A DNA stretch of 64,000 nucleotides from Niveispirillum sp. SYP-B3756 (GTDB taxonomy: Bacteria; Pseudomonadota; Alphaproteobacteria; Azospirillales; Azospirillaceae), in contig NZ_WIDQ01000002.1 of NCBI RefSeq assembly GCF_009495745.1, positions 496,001-560,000 of the forward strand, given 5' to 3'. This document shows, in pieces, positions 16,202 to 25,601 of the stretch. Positions within the stretch are counted from its first letter, which is position 1. Every line of letters begins with the position of its first letter. Under the pieces are notes generated by a model, which had not been told where the DNA came from, did no database searches, and saw only the letters and a list, made by a program, of their open reading frames with translations. Both the position numbers and the translations under genes were made by a program.

Positions 16202-17812
16202 ATGACGATTGCCCCATCGCCATCCGCACCTCCGCCGCCGTCCCCATCTGCCTCCCCACCCCCCTTGAGCCTGCCGCTGTTCCGGGCGCTGTGGATCGCC
16301 ACCATCGTTTCCAATGTTGGCACCTGGATGCATGATGCCGGGGCCGGCTGGTTGATGACCAGCCTGTCCGAGGCACCGATCATGGTGGCCCTGGTGCAGG
16401 CGGCCACCACCCTGCCCATGTTCCTGTTCGCCCTGCCGGGCGGGGCGCTGGCCGATATTGTCGACCGCCGCCGCCTGCTGATCGGGGCCCAGCTTTGGGC
16501 GCTGGTCTGTGCCGGCTTGCTGGCAACCTTGACCTTCATGGGGCTGACCGGGCCGCTGGTGCTGCTGGCGCTGACCTTCGCCATTGCCACCGGGGCGGCG
16601 CTGTCTGCCCCGGCCTTCCAGGCCATCGTGCCGGAACTGGTGCCGCGACCGGCCTTGCCCGATGCGATCGCGCTGAACAGCCTGGGTATCAATATTTCCC
16701 GCGCCATCGGCCCGGCGCTGGGGGGCTTTATCATCGCGGCTGCCGGCACGCCTGCCGTCTTTGCCCTGAACGCCATTTCGGTGCTGGGCGTGATGGTGGT
16801 GCTGGTGGCGTGGCGGCGGCAGGTGGCCGCCCCCACCTTGCCGGCGGAACGCTTCTTCGGCGCCTTGCGGGCCGGGGCGCGCTATGCCCGCCATTCACCG
16901 GCCTTGCAGACGGTGCTGATCCGCTCCATCGGCTTTTTCCTGTTTGCCAGCGCGCTCTGGGCCTTTGTGCCCATCATCGCCCGGCGGGAACTGGGGCTGG
17001 GCCCTGCCGCCTATGGCGGGCTGCTGGGCTGCATGGGGGCGGGGGCCGTGCTGGGGGCCGTGCTGCTGCCGCATGTGCGGGCGCGGACGGGTGCCAACGG
17101 CCTGACCATCGGGGCCACCATCCTGTTCGCCCTGGTCGCCGTTGGGCTGGCCCATGCGCGGAACTTTGGCGAGGCGGCAGGCGCCATGGCGCTGGCCGGC
17201 ATGGGCTGGATCGCCATGCTCTCCAGCTTTAACGTCGCCGCCCAGATGGCCGTGCCGGCCTGGGTGAAGGCAAGGGCGCTAGCCGTCAATCTGCTGGTCT
17301 TCCAGGGTTCCATGGCAGCGGGTAGCACGCTTTGGGGTACGCTGGCCGGGCATCTGGGCATTCCCATGACCCTGATGGTGGCGGCAACGGGCCAGATCCT
17401 GGCCCTGGTTCTGGCGCTGCGCTGGCGGATCAGCGGGGAAGGGGCGGGCAATCTGACCCCATCCTCCCATTGGCCGGTCCCGCTGGCGGTGGCCGACATG
17501 CCGGCGGACCGGGGGCCGGTGATGATTACCGTTGAATACCGGGTCGATCCGGCCAGGGTGGCGGATTTCAGCGCCGCCATGCAGGTGCTGCGCCGCATCC
17601 GCCACCGCGACGGTGCCATCAGTTGGGGCCTGTATGAGGATGCGGCCGAGCCGGGCCGGATGGTGGAGAGCTTTGTGCTGGAAAGCTGGCTGGAACATCT
17701 GCGCCAGCATGAACGCGTCACCCATGCCGACCGGGAAAATCAGGAGGTGGTGCGTGCCTTTCATCTGGGGCCGGATGCCCCCATCGTCCGCCACCTGATC
17801 GCCCCATCATGA
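16202..17812 (+). CDS. MFS transporter fused to a C-terminal ABM-like domain
   Basis: 536 aa. The first 400 or so residues are a transporter of the MFS_3/EntS type with about 11-12 membrane segments; ALPGGALADIVDRRRLL near residue 80 is the loop 2-3 motif of the superfamily. After residue 435 comes a soluble domain (MITVEYRVDPARVADFSAAM, ending with HLI) that resembles antibiotic biosynthesis monooxygenase-like folds. The same combination is known in this transporter subfamily. The N-terminus is Pro/Ser-rich. The ATG at 16202 follows the DoxX stop, and the stop overlaps the next gene by ATGA. An export role is the family expectation. Confidence 0.85.
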   Translation: MTIAPSPSAPPPPSPSASPPPLSLPLFRALWIATIVSNVGTWMHDAGAGWLMTSLSEAPIMVALVQAATTLPMFLFALPGGALADIVDRRRLLIGAQLWALVCAGLLATLTFMGLTGPLVLLALTFAIATGAALSAPAFQAIVPELVPRPALPDAIALNSLGINISRAIGPALGGFIIAAAGTPAVFALNAISVLGVMVVLVAWRRQVAAPTLPAERFFGALRAGARYARHSPALQTVLIRSIGFFLFASALWAFVPIIARRELGLGPAAYGGLLGCMGAGAVLGAVLLPHVRARTGANGLTIGATILFALVAVGLAHARNFGEAAGAMALAGMGWIAMLSSFNVAAQMAVPAWVKARALAVNLLVFQGSMAAGSTLWGTLAGHLGIPMTLMVAATGQILALVLALRWRISGEGAGNLTPSSHWPVPLAVADMPADRGPVMITVEYRVDPARVADFSAAMQVLRRIRHRDGAISWGLYEDAAEPGRMVESFVLESWLEHLRQHERVTHADRENQEVVRAFHLGPDAPIVRHLIAPS

Positions 17813-19053
17813 AACGGTGTCTTGCCGGTCTCACGCTGGCCTTGATATTGAGCGCACCGGCCGGGGCCGAAAGCACCACGGTCACGCCGGGGCTGGATCT
17901 GCGCCTGCGCTGGGAGGATCTGGCCCATGACCAATGGGGCCAGGGGGGCGACCATTATCTCTATGAACGGGTCATGCCCTCGCTTTCGGTGAAGGGGGAC
18001 GGGTTTCGCCTGTTCACCCAACTGATCGGGGCCGGGGTTACCGGAATGCGGGCCGATCCCGGCCCGCCCGACCGCAGCGGGGTGGACCTGTTGCAGGCGT
18101 CCCTGGCGGTCGATCTGGTACAGGCGGGACCGGTCACAATGTCGGTCAGCGGCGGGCGGGAATTGCTGGGGCTGGGCTCTGAACGGCTGGTGGGGCGGCG
18201 GTTCGGCGCCAACGTACCGCAGCCGTTTGATGGCGGACGGCTGATCCTGTCCGGCCAGGGCTGGAAGGCCCAGGCCCTGTGGGAACGGCCTGTCATCACC
18301 GGGCCGGATGATTTTGACGACAAGCCGGGCCAGGGCCGTTTCCTGCACGGGCTCTACACCACGCTGCAGGGGCAGCAGGGCGTGATGGATGCCTATCTGC
18401 TGGCCACCGGCCAGGGCACCGCCCGCTATGCCCAGGGGCGGGGCCGGGAACGGCGGCGCACAGCGGGTCTCCGCTTAGCCGGTAAACAGGGCTCCTGGTC
18501 CTGGAATTGGGAAGCGATGGCCCAATGGGGGCATCTGGCGGACAGCAGCATTCGGGCTTGGTCGCTTGCCAGCGAAACCGGCTATCAATTCACCGATCTG
18601 CCCCTCACCCCGCGCCTGCTGCTGCGGGCCAATATTGCCAGCGGGGATGGCGATCCCAAGGATGGCCGGCTGGGCACCTTCAACCCGCTTTACCCGCGTG
18701 CCAAATATTTCGGGGAACTGACGCCCATCGGCCCGCGCAACATCATGAACCTGCATCCGGGCCTGGAACTTGATTTGGGCCATGGCTTTGACCTGTCGCT
18801 GGTCAGCCTGTTCTACTGGCGGGAAAACCGCCATGACGGGGTCTACAGCGTGCCCGGCCCGTTGCTGCGCCCCGCCGACCCGGCGGCTGGCCGCTATATT
18901 GGCCATCAGGGGGAACTGGTGCTGGGTTGGAAGCGGGAGGGGCTTTCCGTCACCGCCTCCCTTTCCGCCTTCCAGCCCGGTTCTTATCTGCGCCGCACCG
19001 GCCATGACGACACCACCACCCTGGTAGGGGTGGAAATCGGCTGGGCGCTGTAA
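17809..19053 (+). CDS. Alginate-export-type outer-membrane beta-barrel protein
   Basis: 414 aa with an N-terminal signal peptide (LAGLTLALILSAPAGAES). The rest is alternating beta-strand sequence. GGRELLGLGSERLVG near 120, FLHGLYTTL near 180, and LLLRANIASGDGD with FNPLYPRAKYFGEL near 265-305 are typical of the Alginate_exp family. Members need not carry alginate; many are pores near catabolic or export genes. It is translationally coupled to the MFS gene, so inner-membrane transporter and outer-membrane pore are made together. It ends 3 bp from the convergent peptidase gene. Confidence 0.82.
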   Translation: MKRCLAGLTLALILSAPAGAESTTVTPGLDLRLRWEDLAHDQWGQGGDHYLYERVMPSLSVKGDGFRLFTQLIGAGVTGMRADPGPPDRSGVDLLQASLAVDLVQAGPVTMSVSGGRELLGLGSERLVGRRFGANVPQPFDGGRLILSGQGWKAQALWERPVITGPDDFDDKPGQGRFLHGLYTTLQGQQGVMDAYLLATGQGTARYAQGRGRERRRTAGLRLAGKQGSWSWNWEAMAQWGHLADSSIRAWSLASETGYQFTDLPLTPRLLLRANIASGDGDPKDGRLGTFNPLYPRAKYFGELTPIGPRNIMNLHPGLELDLGHGFDLSLVSLFYWRENRHDGVYSVPGPLLRPADPAAGRYIGHQGELVLGWKREGLSVTASLSAFQPGSYLRRTGHDDTTTLVGVEIGWAL

Positions 19054-19056
19054 CGC

Positions 19057-20289
19057 TTACTTTTCCAACTGCCCCATCGGGTCGACCACCTGATCGCCCT
19101 TGCGCACGGCGAAGTGCAGTTGCGGGAAGCGGACGTTGCCGGTCTGGCCCACGGTGCCGATGGATTGGCCGCGCGTCACCCGCTGACCCTGCTGCACGCC
19201 GATATCGGCCAGATGGGCATAGACCGTGACCCAGCCGCCATCATGGCGGATCAGTACCAGATTTCCGAAGGATTTCAACTGGTTGCCGGCATAGGCGACG
19301 ATGCCGGCCTCGGCCGCTGCCACGGCGGTGCCTTGGGATGCGGCAATGTTGATGCCGTCATTGCGCAAGCCCCCCGGCTTGGCACCATAGGTTGAGATGA
19401 TCTCCCCCCGCAGCGGCCACATGAAGCGGGCGGCGGTGCGCGGCGGCGGCGCGTCGTCGGGCTTGGCCAGCGGGGCAGCGGTGGCCACCTGGGGCGCCGG
19501 GGTGGTTACCGGGGCCGGGGACACCGGTGCCGGCTGGCGGTTGGCGGGCAGGACCGGCGCAGTCGCATTGCTGGCGGTTCCGTTGCCATTGCTGGCATGG
19601 GGGACGGGGGCAGCCGGTGGCGGGGCCAGGGTTTCCGCCTCCACCCCCCGCTTGCCGGCGGTTGGGGCCGGGCTGGTCGCGGGTGGACTGGTCACCGTCG
19701 GGCGGACGGGGACCGGGGTGGGCGTTAGCGGTTTGGCTGCCACAGGGGCTGGCGGGTCCAGCGGCACCGCCTCCACACTGGGGCGGGGGGCGCGGGCCGG
19801 CGGGGCGGAGCTGGTGGCCGGCGGCATATCCGGCTTGCGCGCAGGGGCGGGGGCCTGGTTGACGCTGCTGGCGACCTGGGTCGGAGCACCGCCCCCGCCA
19901 CCGGGCATCTGCAACTGTTGGCCGACCCGAACCATATAGGGCGGCTGCAGGCCATTCAGGCGGATGATTTCCGCCATATCAACATTCATCTGCCGGGCGA
20001 TGCCATAGACCGTATCTCCTGCCTTCACCTGATAGGTGCGGGGTGTCGGCAGGGTCAGCCGCTGGCCGGGATGCAGCGTATAGGGCGGGGTCAGCCCATT
20101 CAGGCTGATCAGATCCTGGGTGGAAACATGGTACTGCGCGGCAATCGCCTGCAGCGTATCGCCGCGCGACACGAAAATGGCATTGGCTGGCGGGGATGGG
20201 AGGGCTGTGTGCGGCAGATCCCCCTGTGTGGAACAGCCAGACAGCAGGCCCAGGGTCAGCAGAGGGACGGCGATGGCAGCCAAACGCAT
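19057..20289 (-). CDS. LysM/M23 family lipoprotein (NlpD/EnvC-like)
   Basis: 410 aa. The lipobox LLSGC near residue 19 marks a lipoprotein. Two LysM peptidoglycan-binding domains follow (FVSRGDTLQAIAAQYHVS near 41 and YQVKAGDTVYGIARQMNV near 85). A long Pro/Ala-rich linker spans about 140-290. The C-terminal M23 domain has WPLRGEIISTYG, GINIAASQGTAV and VTVYAHL. The usual H-x-x-x-D zinc motif reads N-D-G-I-N-I, so the metal site looks degenerate, as in NlpD, which activates amidases rather than cutting. The ATG at 20289 lies 2 bp after the pcm stop. Confidence 0.9.
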   Translation of the reverse strand: MRLAAIAVPLLTLGLLSGCSTQGDLPHTALPSPPANAIFVSRGDTLQAIAAQYHVSTQDLISLNGLTPPYTLHPGQRLTLPTPRTYQVKAGDTVYGIARQMNVDMAEIIRLNGLQPPYMVRVGQQLQMPGGGGGAPTQVASSVNQAPAPARKPDMPPATSSAPPARAPRPSVEAVPLDPPAPVAAKPLTPTPVPVRPTVTSPPATSPAPTAGKRGVEAETLAPPPAAPVPHASNGNGTASNATAPVLPANRQPAPVSPAPVTTPAPQVATAAPLAKPDDAPPPRTAARFMWPLRGEIISTYGAKPGGLRNDGINIAASQGTAVAAAEAGIVAYAGNQLKSFGNLVLIRHDGGWVTVYAHLADIGVQQGQRVTRGQSIGTVGQTGNVRFPQLHFAVRKGDQVVDPMGQLEK

Positions 20290-20291
20290 CG

Positions 20292-20972
20292 TCAACCCAC
20301 ACCGACTTGCGGTGGATAAGGAGCGATGTCCGGCAACAGGGGGACGAATCGAACGGGCCACAATTCCTCTCGCTGTAATCCACATTCGCCGTCACCGTTC
20401 GCCAGAGGTCGCCGGAAACGCACAACCTTCAGCGCGCGGTGATCGGGGCCCAACGGTATGACCATGATACCACCGGGCGCCAGTTGTTCCACCAGATCGG
20501 GCGGTGGATGGCCGATACAGCCGGCCGTCACCAAAATCCGCTCGAACGGTGCTGCCTCTGGCCAACCGCGCCGGCCATCGGCCAGCCGCGCCATGACATT
20601 TGGCAGCCGCAGGGCGGCGAACCGTGCCTCTGCCTCCTGCAACAGAGGCCGGTGCCGCTCGACCGTATACACGTGCCGGGCGATCTTGGCCAGGATGGCC
20701 GCCTGATAGCCGCTTCCCGTGCCGATTTCCAGCACCTTATCGTTCGGCCCTGCCGCCAGCGCCTGGCTCATCAGCCCTACCACCTGTGGCTGGCTGATGG
20801 TCTGGCCATGGCCGATGGGCAGGGCCGTATCCTCATAGGCCTGATCGCGGAATGGGGCCGGCACGAACAGTTCGCGCGGCACCATCTCCACCGCCCGCAA
20901 CACATTGACATCGGTGATGCCCTGGCGGCGCAGCAACATCAGCAGCCTGATCTTGCTGGCCGCCCGGTTCAC
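20292..20972 (-). CDS. pcm: Protein-L-isoaspartate O-methyltransferase
   Basis: 226 aa, normal length. It methylates L-isoaspartyl residues in aged proteins using SAM. FVPAPFRDQAYEDTALPIGHGQTISQP is the family N-terminal signature, VLEIGTGSGYQAA near residue 82 is the SAM-binding motif I, and ILVTAGC near 150 a later motif. Its start overlaps the surE stop (20969-20972). Confidence 0.95.
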   Translation of the reverse strand: MNRAASKIRLLMLLRRQGITDVNVLRAVEMVPRELFVPAPFRDQAYEDTALPIGHGQTISQPQVVGLMSQALAAGPNDKVLEIGTGSGYQAAILAKIARHVYTVERHRPLLQEAEARFAALRLPNVMARLADGRRGWPEAAPFERILVTAGCIGHPPPDLVEQLAPGGIMVIPLGPDHRALKVVRFRRPLANGDGECGLQREELWPVRFVPLLPDIAPYPPQVGVG

Positions 20973-21754
20973 GCCAAGGCCCCCTTCAACGCCTCCAGAC
21001 AGGCGTAATGGGTCAGGTCCAGATAGATCGGCGTCACCGAGATGCCGCCATGGGCGACGACATGCACATCGGTATCCGCCGGTACTTCCGTCTCCCCACG
21101 GGCCAACCCGATCCAGAAATAGCGCCGACCGCGCGGGTCAATCCGCTCGTCCAGCTCATCCCCGATCTTGCGGTTGCCATGGCGCACCACATGCACGCCG
21201 GTTACATCATCCGGCGGTACGGCGGGGTAATTCACATTCATCAGCACATGGCGGGGCCATTCTACCGCCATGATCTTGCGGACGATATCGGCACCATGGC
21301 GTTCCGCCACCGACCAGTCGGGCGGGCTATCCGGGCTGGTCCGCTGGCTCATGGCGATGGCGCGCACGCCCAGCAGCGTCGCTTCCATGGCGCAGGCGAT
21401 CGTGCCGGAATAGGTGACATCTTCACCCAGATTGCTGCCATGGTTGATGCCAGACAACACCAGTGTCGGCTTGCGGTCCTGCATCAGATGGTTGATGGCC
21501 AGCAACACGCAATCGGTGGGCGTGCCGTCCACCGTATAGCGCTTCGGCCCCACCTCCCGCAGGCGCAGGGGCCGATGCATGGTCAGGCTGTGGCTGGCAC
21601 CGGATTGCTCCGTCTCCGGCGCCACCACCCACACATCATCAGCCAGCGACCGGGCGATCTTTTCCAGCACGCCCAGCCCTGCGGCATGAATGCCGTCATC
21701 ATTGCTGATCAGGATGCGCGCACCGGTGAAATCAAAGCTGGGATTGCTCATCAC
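20969..21754 (-). CDS. surE: 5'/3'-nucleotidase SurE
   Basis: 261 aa. It is a metal-dependent nucleoside monophosphate phosphatase linked to stress survival. [14 protein letters not shown] at residues 13-26 provides the Asp-Asp metal site, SGASHSLTM follows, and [18 protein letters not shown] near 100 completes the active site. Two adjacent ATG codons (21754 and 21751) can start it. The ATGA overlap with serS couples the two genes. Confidence 0.96.
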   Translation of the reverse strand: MMSNPSFDFTGARILISNDDGIHAAGLGVLEKIARSLADDVWVVAPETEQSGASHSLTMHRPLRLREVGPKRYTVDGTPTDCVLLAINHLMQDRKPTLVLSGINHGSNLGEDVTYSGTIACAMEATLLGVRAIAMSQRTSPDSPPDWSVAERHGADIVRKIMAVEWPRHVLMNVNYPAVPPDDVTGVHVVRHGNRKIGDELDERIDPRGRRYFWIGLARGETEVPADTDVHVVAHGGISVTPIYLDLTHYACLEALKGALA

Positions 21755-23019
21755 GCGGTGATCCGTTCCAGCCCGCCCATATAGGGACGCAGCGCTTCCG
21801 GCACCAGAATGGAGCCATCGGGCTGCTGATAATTTTCCAGCACGGCGATCAGGCAGCGGCCGACGGCCACGCCCGACCCGTTCAGCGTGTGCAGGAACTG
21901 GGTGTTCTTGTCACCCTTGGCGCGGAAGCGGGCCTTCATGCGGCGGGCCTGGAAATCCCCGCAATTGGAGCAGCTGGAGATTTCGCGGTACATGCCCTGG
22001 CCGGGCAACCAGACCTCAATATCGTAGGTCTTCTGGGCGGCAAAGCCCATATCGCCGGTGCAGAGCGTAACAGTGCGGAAGGGCAGGCCCAACCGCTTCA
22101 GCACGGTCTCAGCGGCATCCGTCATCCGTTCATGTTCCGCCGCCGACTGGTCGGGCCGGGTGATGGAGACCATTTCCACCTTGTAGAACTGGTGCTGGCG
22201 GATCATGCCGCGCGTATCGCGCCCCGCCGACCCGGCTTCGGACCGGAAGCAGGGGGTGCGGGCGGTCAGGCGCAGCGGCAATTCGTCCGCATCCAGAATG
22301 GCGTCATTGACCAGATTGGTCAGCGGCACCTCTGCCGTGGGGATCAGCCAGAAACCATTGGTGGTCTGGAACAGGTCTTCGGTGAATTTGGGCAACTGCG
22401 CGGTGCCGAAGGCGGCCTCATCCTTCACCAGCAAGGGCGGGGACACTTCCTCGAACCCGAACTCATTGGTGTGGATATCCAGCATGAAATCGCCCAGCGC
22501 GCGTTCCAGCCGGGCCAGCTTGCCGCGCAGCACGGTGAAGCGCGCCCCCGACAGCTTGGCCGCCAGATCGAAGCTCATCAGGCCCAGCGCTTCGCCCAGT
22601 TCAAAATGCTGCTTGGGGTTGGCGATATCGGCCGGCGTGCCAATGCGGCAGATTTCCACATTGTCATGCTCATCCTTGCCGGCCGGCACATCATCCGCCG
22701 GGATGTTAGGCAGGCTGGCCAGGATACCATCCAGTTCGGCCCCCAGCTCCTTTTCCTGCTGTTCCAGGGCGGGCAGCTTTTCCTTCAGCGCCGCCACCTC
22801 ATCCAGCAAAGGCTGGGCGTCGCGCCCTTCCTTCTTATAGGTGCCGATCAGCTTGGAGGCTTCGTTGCGCCTTGCCTGCAATTCCTGGAATTCGGTCTGC
22901 AGGGCGCGGCGGCGCTGGTCCAGGCCCAGGATGTCGGACGACTGGGCGGACAGTCCGCGCCGGGCCAGGCCACGGTCGAAAGCATCGGGATTGTCGCGGA
23001 TGGAACGAAGGTCGTGCAT
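21751..23019 (-). CDS. serS: Serine--tRNA ligase
   Basis: 422 aa. It charges tRNA-Ser in the cytoplasm. The first 110 residues form the long antiparallel coiled-coil arm that contacts the tRNA variable loop. Class II motifs are visible: motif 2 around [20 protein letters not shown] near 260-280, and the late motif with [14 protein letters not shown] near 345. It heads the serS-surE-pcm-M23 operon. No T-box leader is visible in the 98 bp upstream. Confidence 0.97.
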   Translation of the reverse strand: MHDLRSIRDNPDAFDRGLARRGLSAQSSDILGLDQRRRALQTEFQELQARRNEASKLIGTYKKEGRDAQPLLDEVAALKEKLPALEQQEKELGAELDGILASLPNIPADDVPAGKDEHDNVEICRIGTPADIANPKQHFELGEALGLMSFDLAAKLSGARFTVLRGKLARLERALGDFMLDIHTNEFGFEEVSPPLLVKDEAAFGTAQLPKFTEDLFQTTNGFWLIPTAEVPLTNLVNDAILDADELPLRLTARTPCFRSEAGSAGRDTRGMIRQHQFYKVEMVSITRPDQSAAEHERMTDAAETVLKRLGLPFRTVTLCTGDMGFAAQKTYDIEVWLPGQGMYREISSCSNCGDFQARRMKARFRAKGDKNTQFLHTLNGSGVAVGRCLIAVLENYQQPDGSILVPEALRPYMGGLERITA

Positions 23020-23117
23020 GACAGCGCCAGTTGAAGCCTAGGGGGGAACAAAGAGTGCATGGCCCTTATAGGGGCAGCAGGGGGGTGTCGTCCAGGGACA
23101 CCGGTTGCGAAGCCCGT

Positions 23118-24131
23118 TCAGGGCTTCCATTCGAACATCATCATGATAGTTCTTTGCAGCACAAAGAAATTATCATCAGAAATAATGTGGATGAAGACGG
23201 TGCCATCCTTGGACCGGCGGACATCGATTCCCTCAAAATTATCGGTCAGCAGGGGCGGGTCCAGCCGGGCGATCTCCCGTCCCGCCAGGGTGCCGCCGGC
23301 GACCGTACCCGCGGCCAGGGCCTTGGCATCAATATGCATGATGCGGTTGCCCCAGCCGCCCAACATGCCGACGCGCCGTTCCAGCACCAGAATGCCGCCA
23401 CCGGGCAGGTTTGCCGCATCCACCGGCAGGAAGGGCGGGTGGCCCTGATAGCGGAATTCCACCCAGTTACCGGATCGGCCGATCCAGGCCCGGTGCAGGC
23501 CCTTCTCCCCCGGGGCTTCCCCTTCCGCGATCAGCAGCAGCCGGCTGTCCGGCAGCATCAGGGCGGTTTCCAGCCCGGCATTGAAATCCAGCTCTTTCAA
23601 GCCCGCCGGGCCGCCCAGCGCCACCGGCGTCACCCCGGCCAGGGCCGGGCCATAGCGCAGCAAGCGGTGTTCACGTTCAAACCCGACAACCCAGCCGTCG
23701 CCCGGCCAGGGGCCGATCAGGGCCAGTGATTCGCTGTCATTCTTGCCGCCTTGCAGAACGCTGCCGTCTGTTTCCAGCAGGGTGCCCAGGGTGAAATCAC
23801 CCATGCCGGCCAATGTTCCATCCGACCGGTAGGAGAGTCGGCCCGCCACCTTGTCCCCCCGGTCGGAGATGGCAACGAACTGCCCGCCATCAGGGCTGAC
23901 CCGCAGGGCGGACAGCCCGCCAATGGCCTTGCGCGGTCCCTGCAGCGCCACGGCGCCCTTGAACACCAGTTCCCCCACGCGCTGCGGCTGGATGCCGGAC
24001 GCTTCGGTTTCCAGCAGCTGCACCGGCACGGAATAGGGCAGCGGGTCGCCATTGGCACAGCCGGTCAGGCCCAGCGGTGCCAGCAGCAGACAGCCAGCAA
24101 GGTGAAGCAGGCGAACGGGGGAGAGGGCCAT
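23118..24131 (-). CDS. Esterase-like activity of phytase family lipoprotein
   Basis: 337 aa from the ATG at 24131, which directly precedes a lipoprotein signal (LLLAPLGLTGC, lipid-bearing Cys near residue 21). The mature part has the Phytase-like/esterase-like beta-propeller pattern: GGLSALRVSPDGGQFVAISDRGD near 85-105, GKNDSESLAL near 145, ILVLERRV near 250 and FEGIDV near 305. Family members are periplasmic and poorly characterised. An upstream frame reaches 24239 but adds only Arg-rich sequence. The gene is not coupled to serS. Confidence 0.8.
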   Translation of the reverse strand: MALSPVRLLHLAGCLLLAPLGLTGCANGDPLPYSVPVQLLETEASGIQPQRVGELVFKGAVALQGPRKAIGGLSALRVSPDGGQFVAISDRGDKVAGRLSYRSDGTLAGMGDFTLGTLLETDGSVLQGGKNDSESLALIGPWPGDGWVVGFEREHRLLRYGPALAGVTPVALGGPAGLKELDFNAGLETALMLPDSRLLLIAEGEAPGEKGLHRAWIGRSGNWVEFRYQGHPPFLPVDAANLPGGGILVLERRVGMLGGWGNRIMHIDAKALAAGTVAGGTLAGREIARLDPPLLTDNFEGIDVRRSKDGTVFIHIISDDNFFVLQRTIMMMFEWKP

Positions 24132-24296
24132 GGGCGGGCGGGTTTCCCTGAAGGGTCGGGACAGGCGGGCATAAAACAGGCTGGTGCCTGTCCGGGTCAA
24201 GCCATCATGCCTGTTCAATCTTCTTTCGCAGCGCCGCATGGGCAGCTATCCTGCGCGCTAACCTTTGGCATTCCACAAGATCAGGTACCAGACATC

Positions 24297-24557
24297 ATGA
24301 GCGAGATCGACGCCCTGCCGACCCCGCCGCCGGCCATCGATTCTGAGCGGCTGGACCGCCTGGAGGCCCGCATCGCCGAACTGGAAGCCAGGCTGGCGGC
24401 GGTGGAGCCCAAGCCGGATGCGGATAATGTTCGGGTTCTGAAGGCGGAATTTAATTTCAGCAGCAGTGATCTTGCCGCTTGGCTGCGATACAATCCAGTG
24501 ATGGCATTGGTGATTGCCCTTGTCGGGTTCGTCATCCTGTTCCATCTGCTGGGGTAA
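24297..24557 (+). CDS. Small coiled-coil, single-membrane-segment protein
   Basis: 86 aa, function unknown. Residues 17-38 form an amphipathic coiled coil (DRLEARIAELEARLAAVE), and residues 68-85 are a C-terminal membrane anchor (VMALVIALVGFVILFHLLG). This makes a tail-anchored topology with the coiled coil in the cytoplasm likely. The start at 24297 gives the cleanest N-terminus; AGGTA lies about 10 bases upstream. The stop codon abuts the hairpin of the next repeat element. Confidence 0.7.
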   Translation: MSEIDALPTPPPAIDSERLDRLEARIAELEARLAAVEPKPDADNVRVLKAEFNFSSSDLAAWLRYNPVMALVIALVGFVILFHLLG

Positions 24558-24702
24558 TACCCAGTTGCGATGAGTAAAGCTCTTCGCAACTGGGTACGGC
24601 GGCGACCGCCACCGCGCGGCCCATGCCGCGTAAAGCCAAGCCAACGGATGTTGGCACCGGCGATTGAGGGCCTTGATCAGAGCCGGTTGATTCTGATCAA
24701 GG
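24558..24702 (+). repeat. Variable-hairpin repeat element, copy A
   Basis: A 13-bp perfect stem (24558-24570 with 24584-24596) is followed by a conserved core of about 80 bases (GGTACGGCGGCGACCGCC at its start, AAGCCAAGCCAACGGA near its end). A second hairpin follows (24671-24681 with 24692-24702, 11 bp). The core matches the reverse complement of 39059-39154 with only about half a dozen differences, but the hairpin sequences of the two copies are unrelated while still self-complementary. Confidence 0.8.
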
Positions 24703-24727
24703 CGCATAAATATAAGGTGCCCATTCC

Positions 24728-25042
24728 ATGGCCAATTACAATTTCGAAACCACGGTGAAGTTTAAGAACCGCGGTGACATGGACAAGGCGGAGGATTGGA
24801 TACAGGCCAATATCAAGGGCCTGTGGGCGCTTGAGTTCATCGGTATGCAAGAGCAGATGAGCGTGGATACCGGTATCCGCAGCCAAGTGCTGCTGGTGCT
24901 GTTCAAATTCGGCCGGAAGGAGGATTTTGAACGGTTTTGCCGTGAATATGTGCAGGGCAAGCCCGCCCTGCCACAGCCCAAGCCGCAAGCCAAGCCAGCG
25001 CCGAAAAAATCAAAGGGCCTGCTGGGCTGGTTGTTCAACTGA
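24728..25042 (+). CDS. Conserved-looking small soluble protein, unknown
   Basis: 104 aa; I do not recognise the family. Residues 1-75 look like a compact alpha/beta domain (FETTVKFKNRGDMDKAEDWI, VLLVLFKFGRKEDFERF). The last 30 residues are a Pro/Lys-rich linker and a short hydrophobic end (GLLGWLFN) that could touch a membrane. AAGGTG lies upstream of the ATG with suitable spacing, and third-position GC is high as in its neighbours, so it is probably a real gene. Confidence 0.65.
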   Translation: MANYNFETTVKFKNRGDMDKAEDWIQANIKGLWALEFIGMQEQMSVDTGIRSQVLLVLFKFGRKEDFERFCREYVQGKPALPQPKPQAKPAPKKSKGLLGWLFN

Positions 25043-25063
25043 ACAGTCAGGCGGGTTCAACGG

Positions 25064-25594
25064 TCACGGCAGCTTGTTGTACCGCACGCCCGCCTCGCTG
25101 CGATCCACCATGATCACTGCGTAGGGGGATGTCAGCACCTGCGTGGTCATCTGACCTTCAGGCGGTGATTTCTCCCGGAACTCCACCACCAGCCGGTCGC
25201 GCTGCGCCACCTGCCGTTCCGAGCGCACGCGCAATATATCCACCGAATAGCCGGTGGTGGTGCGCGTGCCCAGGAAAATACCAAGTGCCATCAGCTCATT
25301 CGGCAAGTCGCCCGGCGGCGGGCGGCCCACCAGATCCCATAGCGCCGCCCATTCCGCCGGGGTGCGGGCTACCAGAAAGGCTTGGGCCTGGGCGCGGCTG
25401 GTCTCCCCCGACCACAGCGCCCGGCCCACCAGGGGCGGCGCTTTGCCGCCAATATCCGCCACGCTGGCTGCCGCCGTTTCACCCGCCAGCCAGCTGCTGG
25501 TGTCGGTGGCACAACCGGTCAGTAAGGGGGCGATCAGGATAGACAGGGCCAGAACACGGCCCCAATCGCCCTTAGCCCGCCAGCATGTCGGCAT
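25064..25594 (-). CDS. Lipoprotein with PrcB-like C-terminal domain
   Basis: 176 aa. The lipobox LLTGC near residue 25 marks it for the envelope. Sequence from about residue 55 (ARTPAEWAALWDLVG, ALGIFLGTRTTTGYSVDI, REKSPPEG, SPYAVIMVDR) follows the PrcB_C pattern, a domain first described in a spirochaete protease complex and common in lipoproteins of unknown role. Two ATG codons are adjacent (25597 and 25594); GAGG is better spaced for the second. It ends a leftward pair with the M20 amidohydrolase (gap of 7 bp). Confidence 0.78.
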   Translation of the reverse strand: MPTCWRAKGDWGRVLALSILIAPLLTGCATDTSSWLAGETAAASVADIGGKAPPLVGRALWSGETSRAQAQAFLVARTPAEWAALWDLVGRPPPGDLPNELMALGIFLGTRTTTGYSVDILRVRSERQVAQRDRLVVEFREKSPPEGQMTTQVLTSPYAVIMVDRSEAGVRYNKLP

Positions 25595-25601
25595 CATCAC
25601 C

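Noticed and set aside
23020-23117. A T-box or other riboswitch before serS
   Set aside because: The 98-bp leader shows no specifier loop or terminator/antiterminator pair, and T-boxes are rare in this group.
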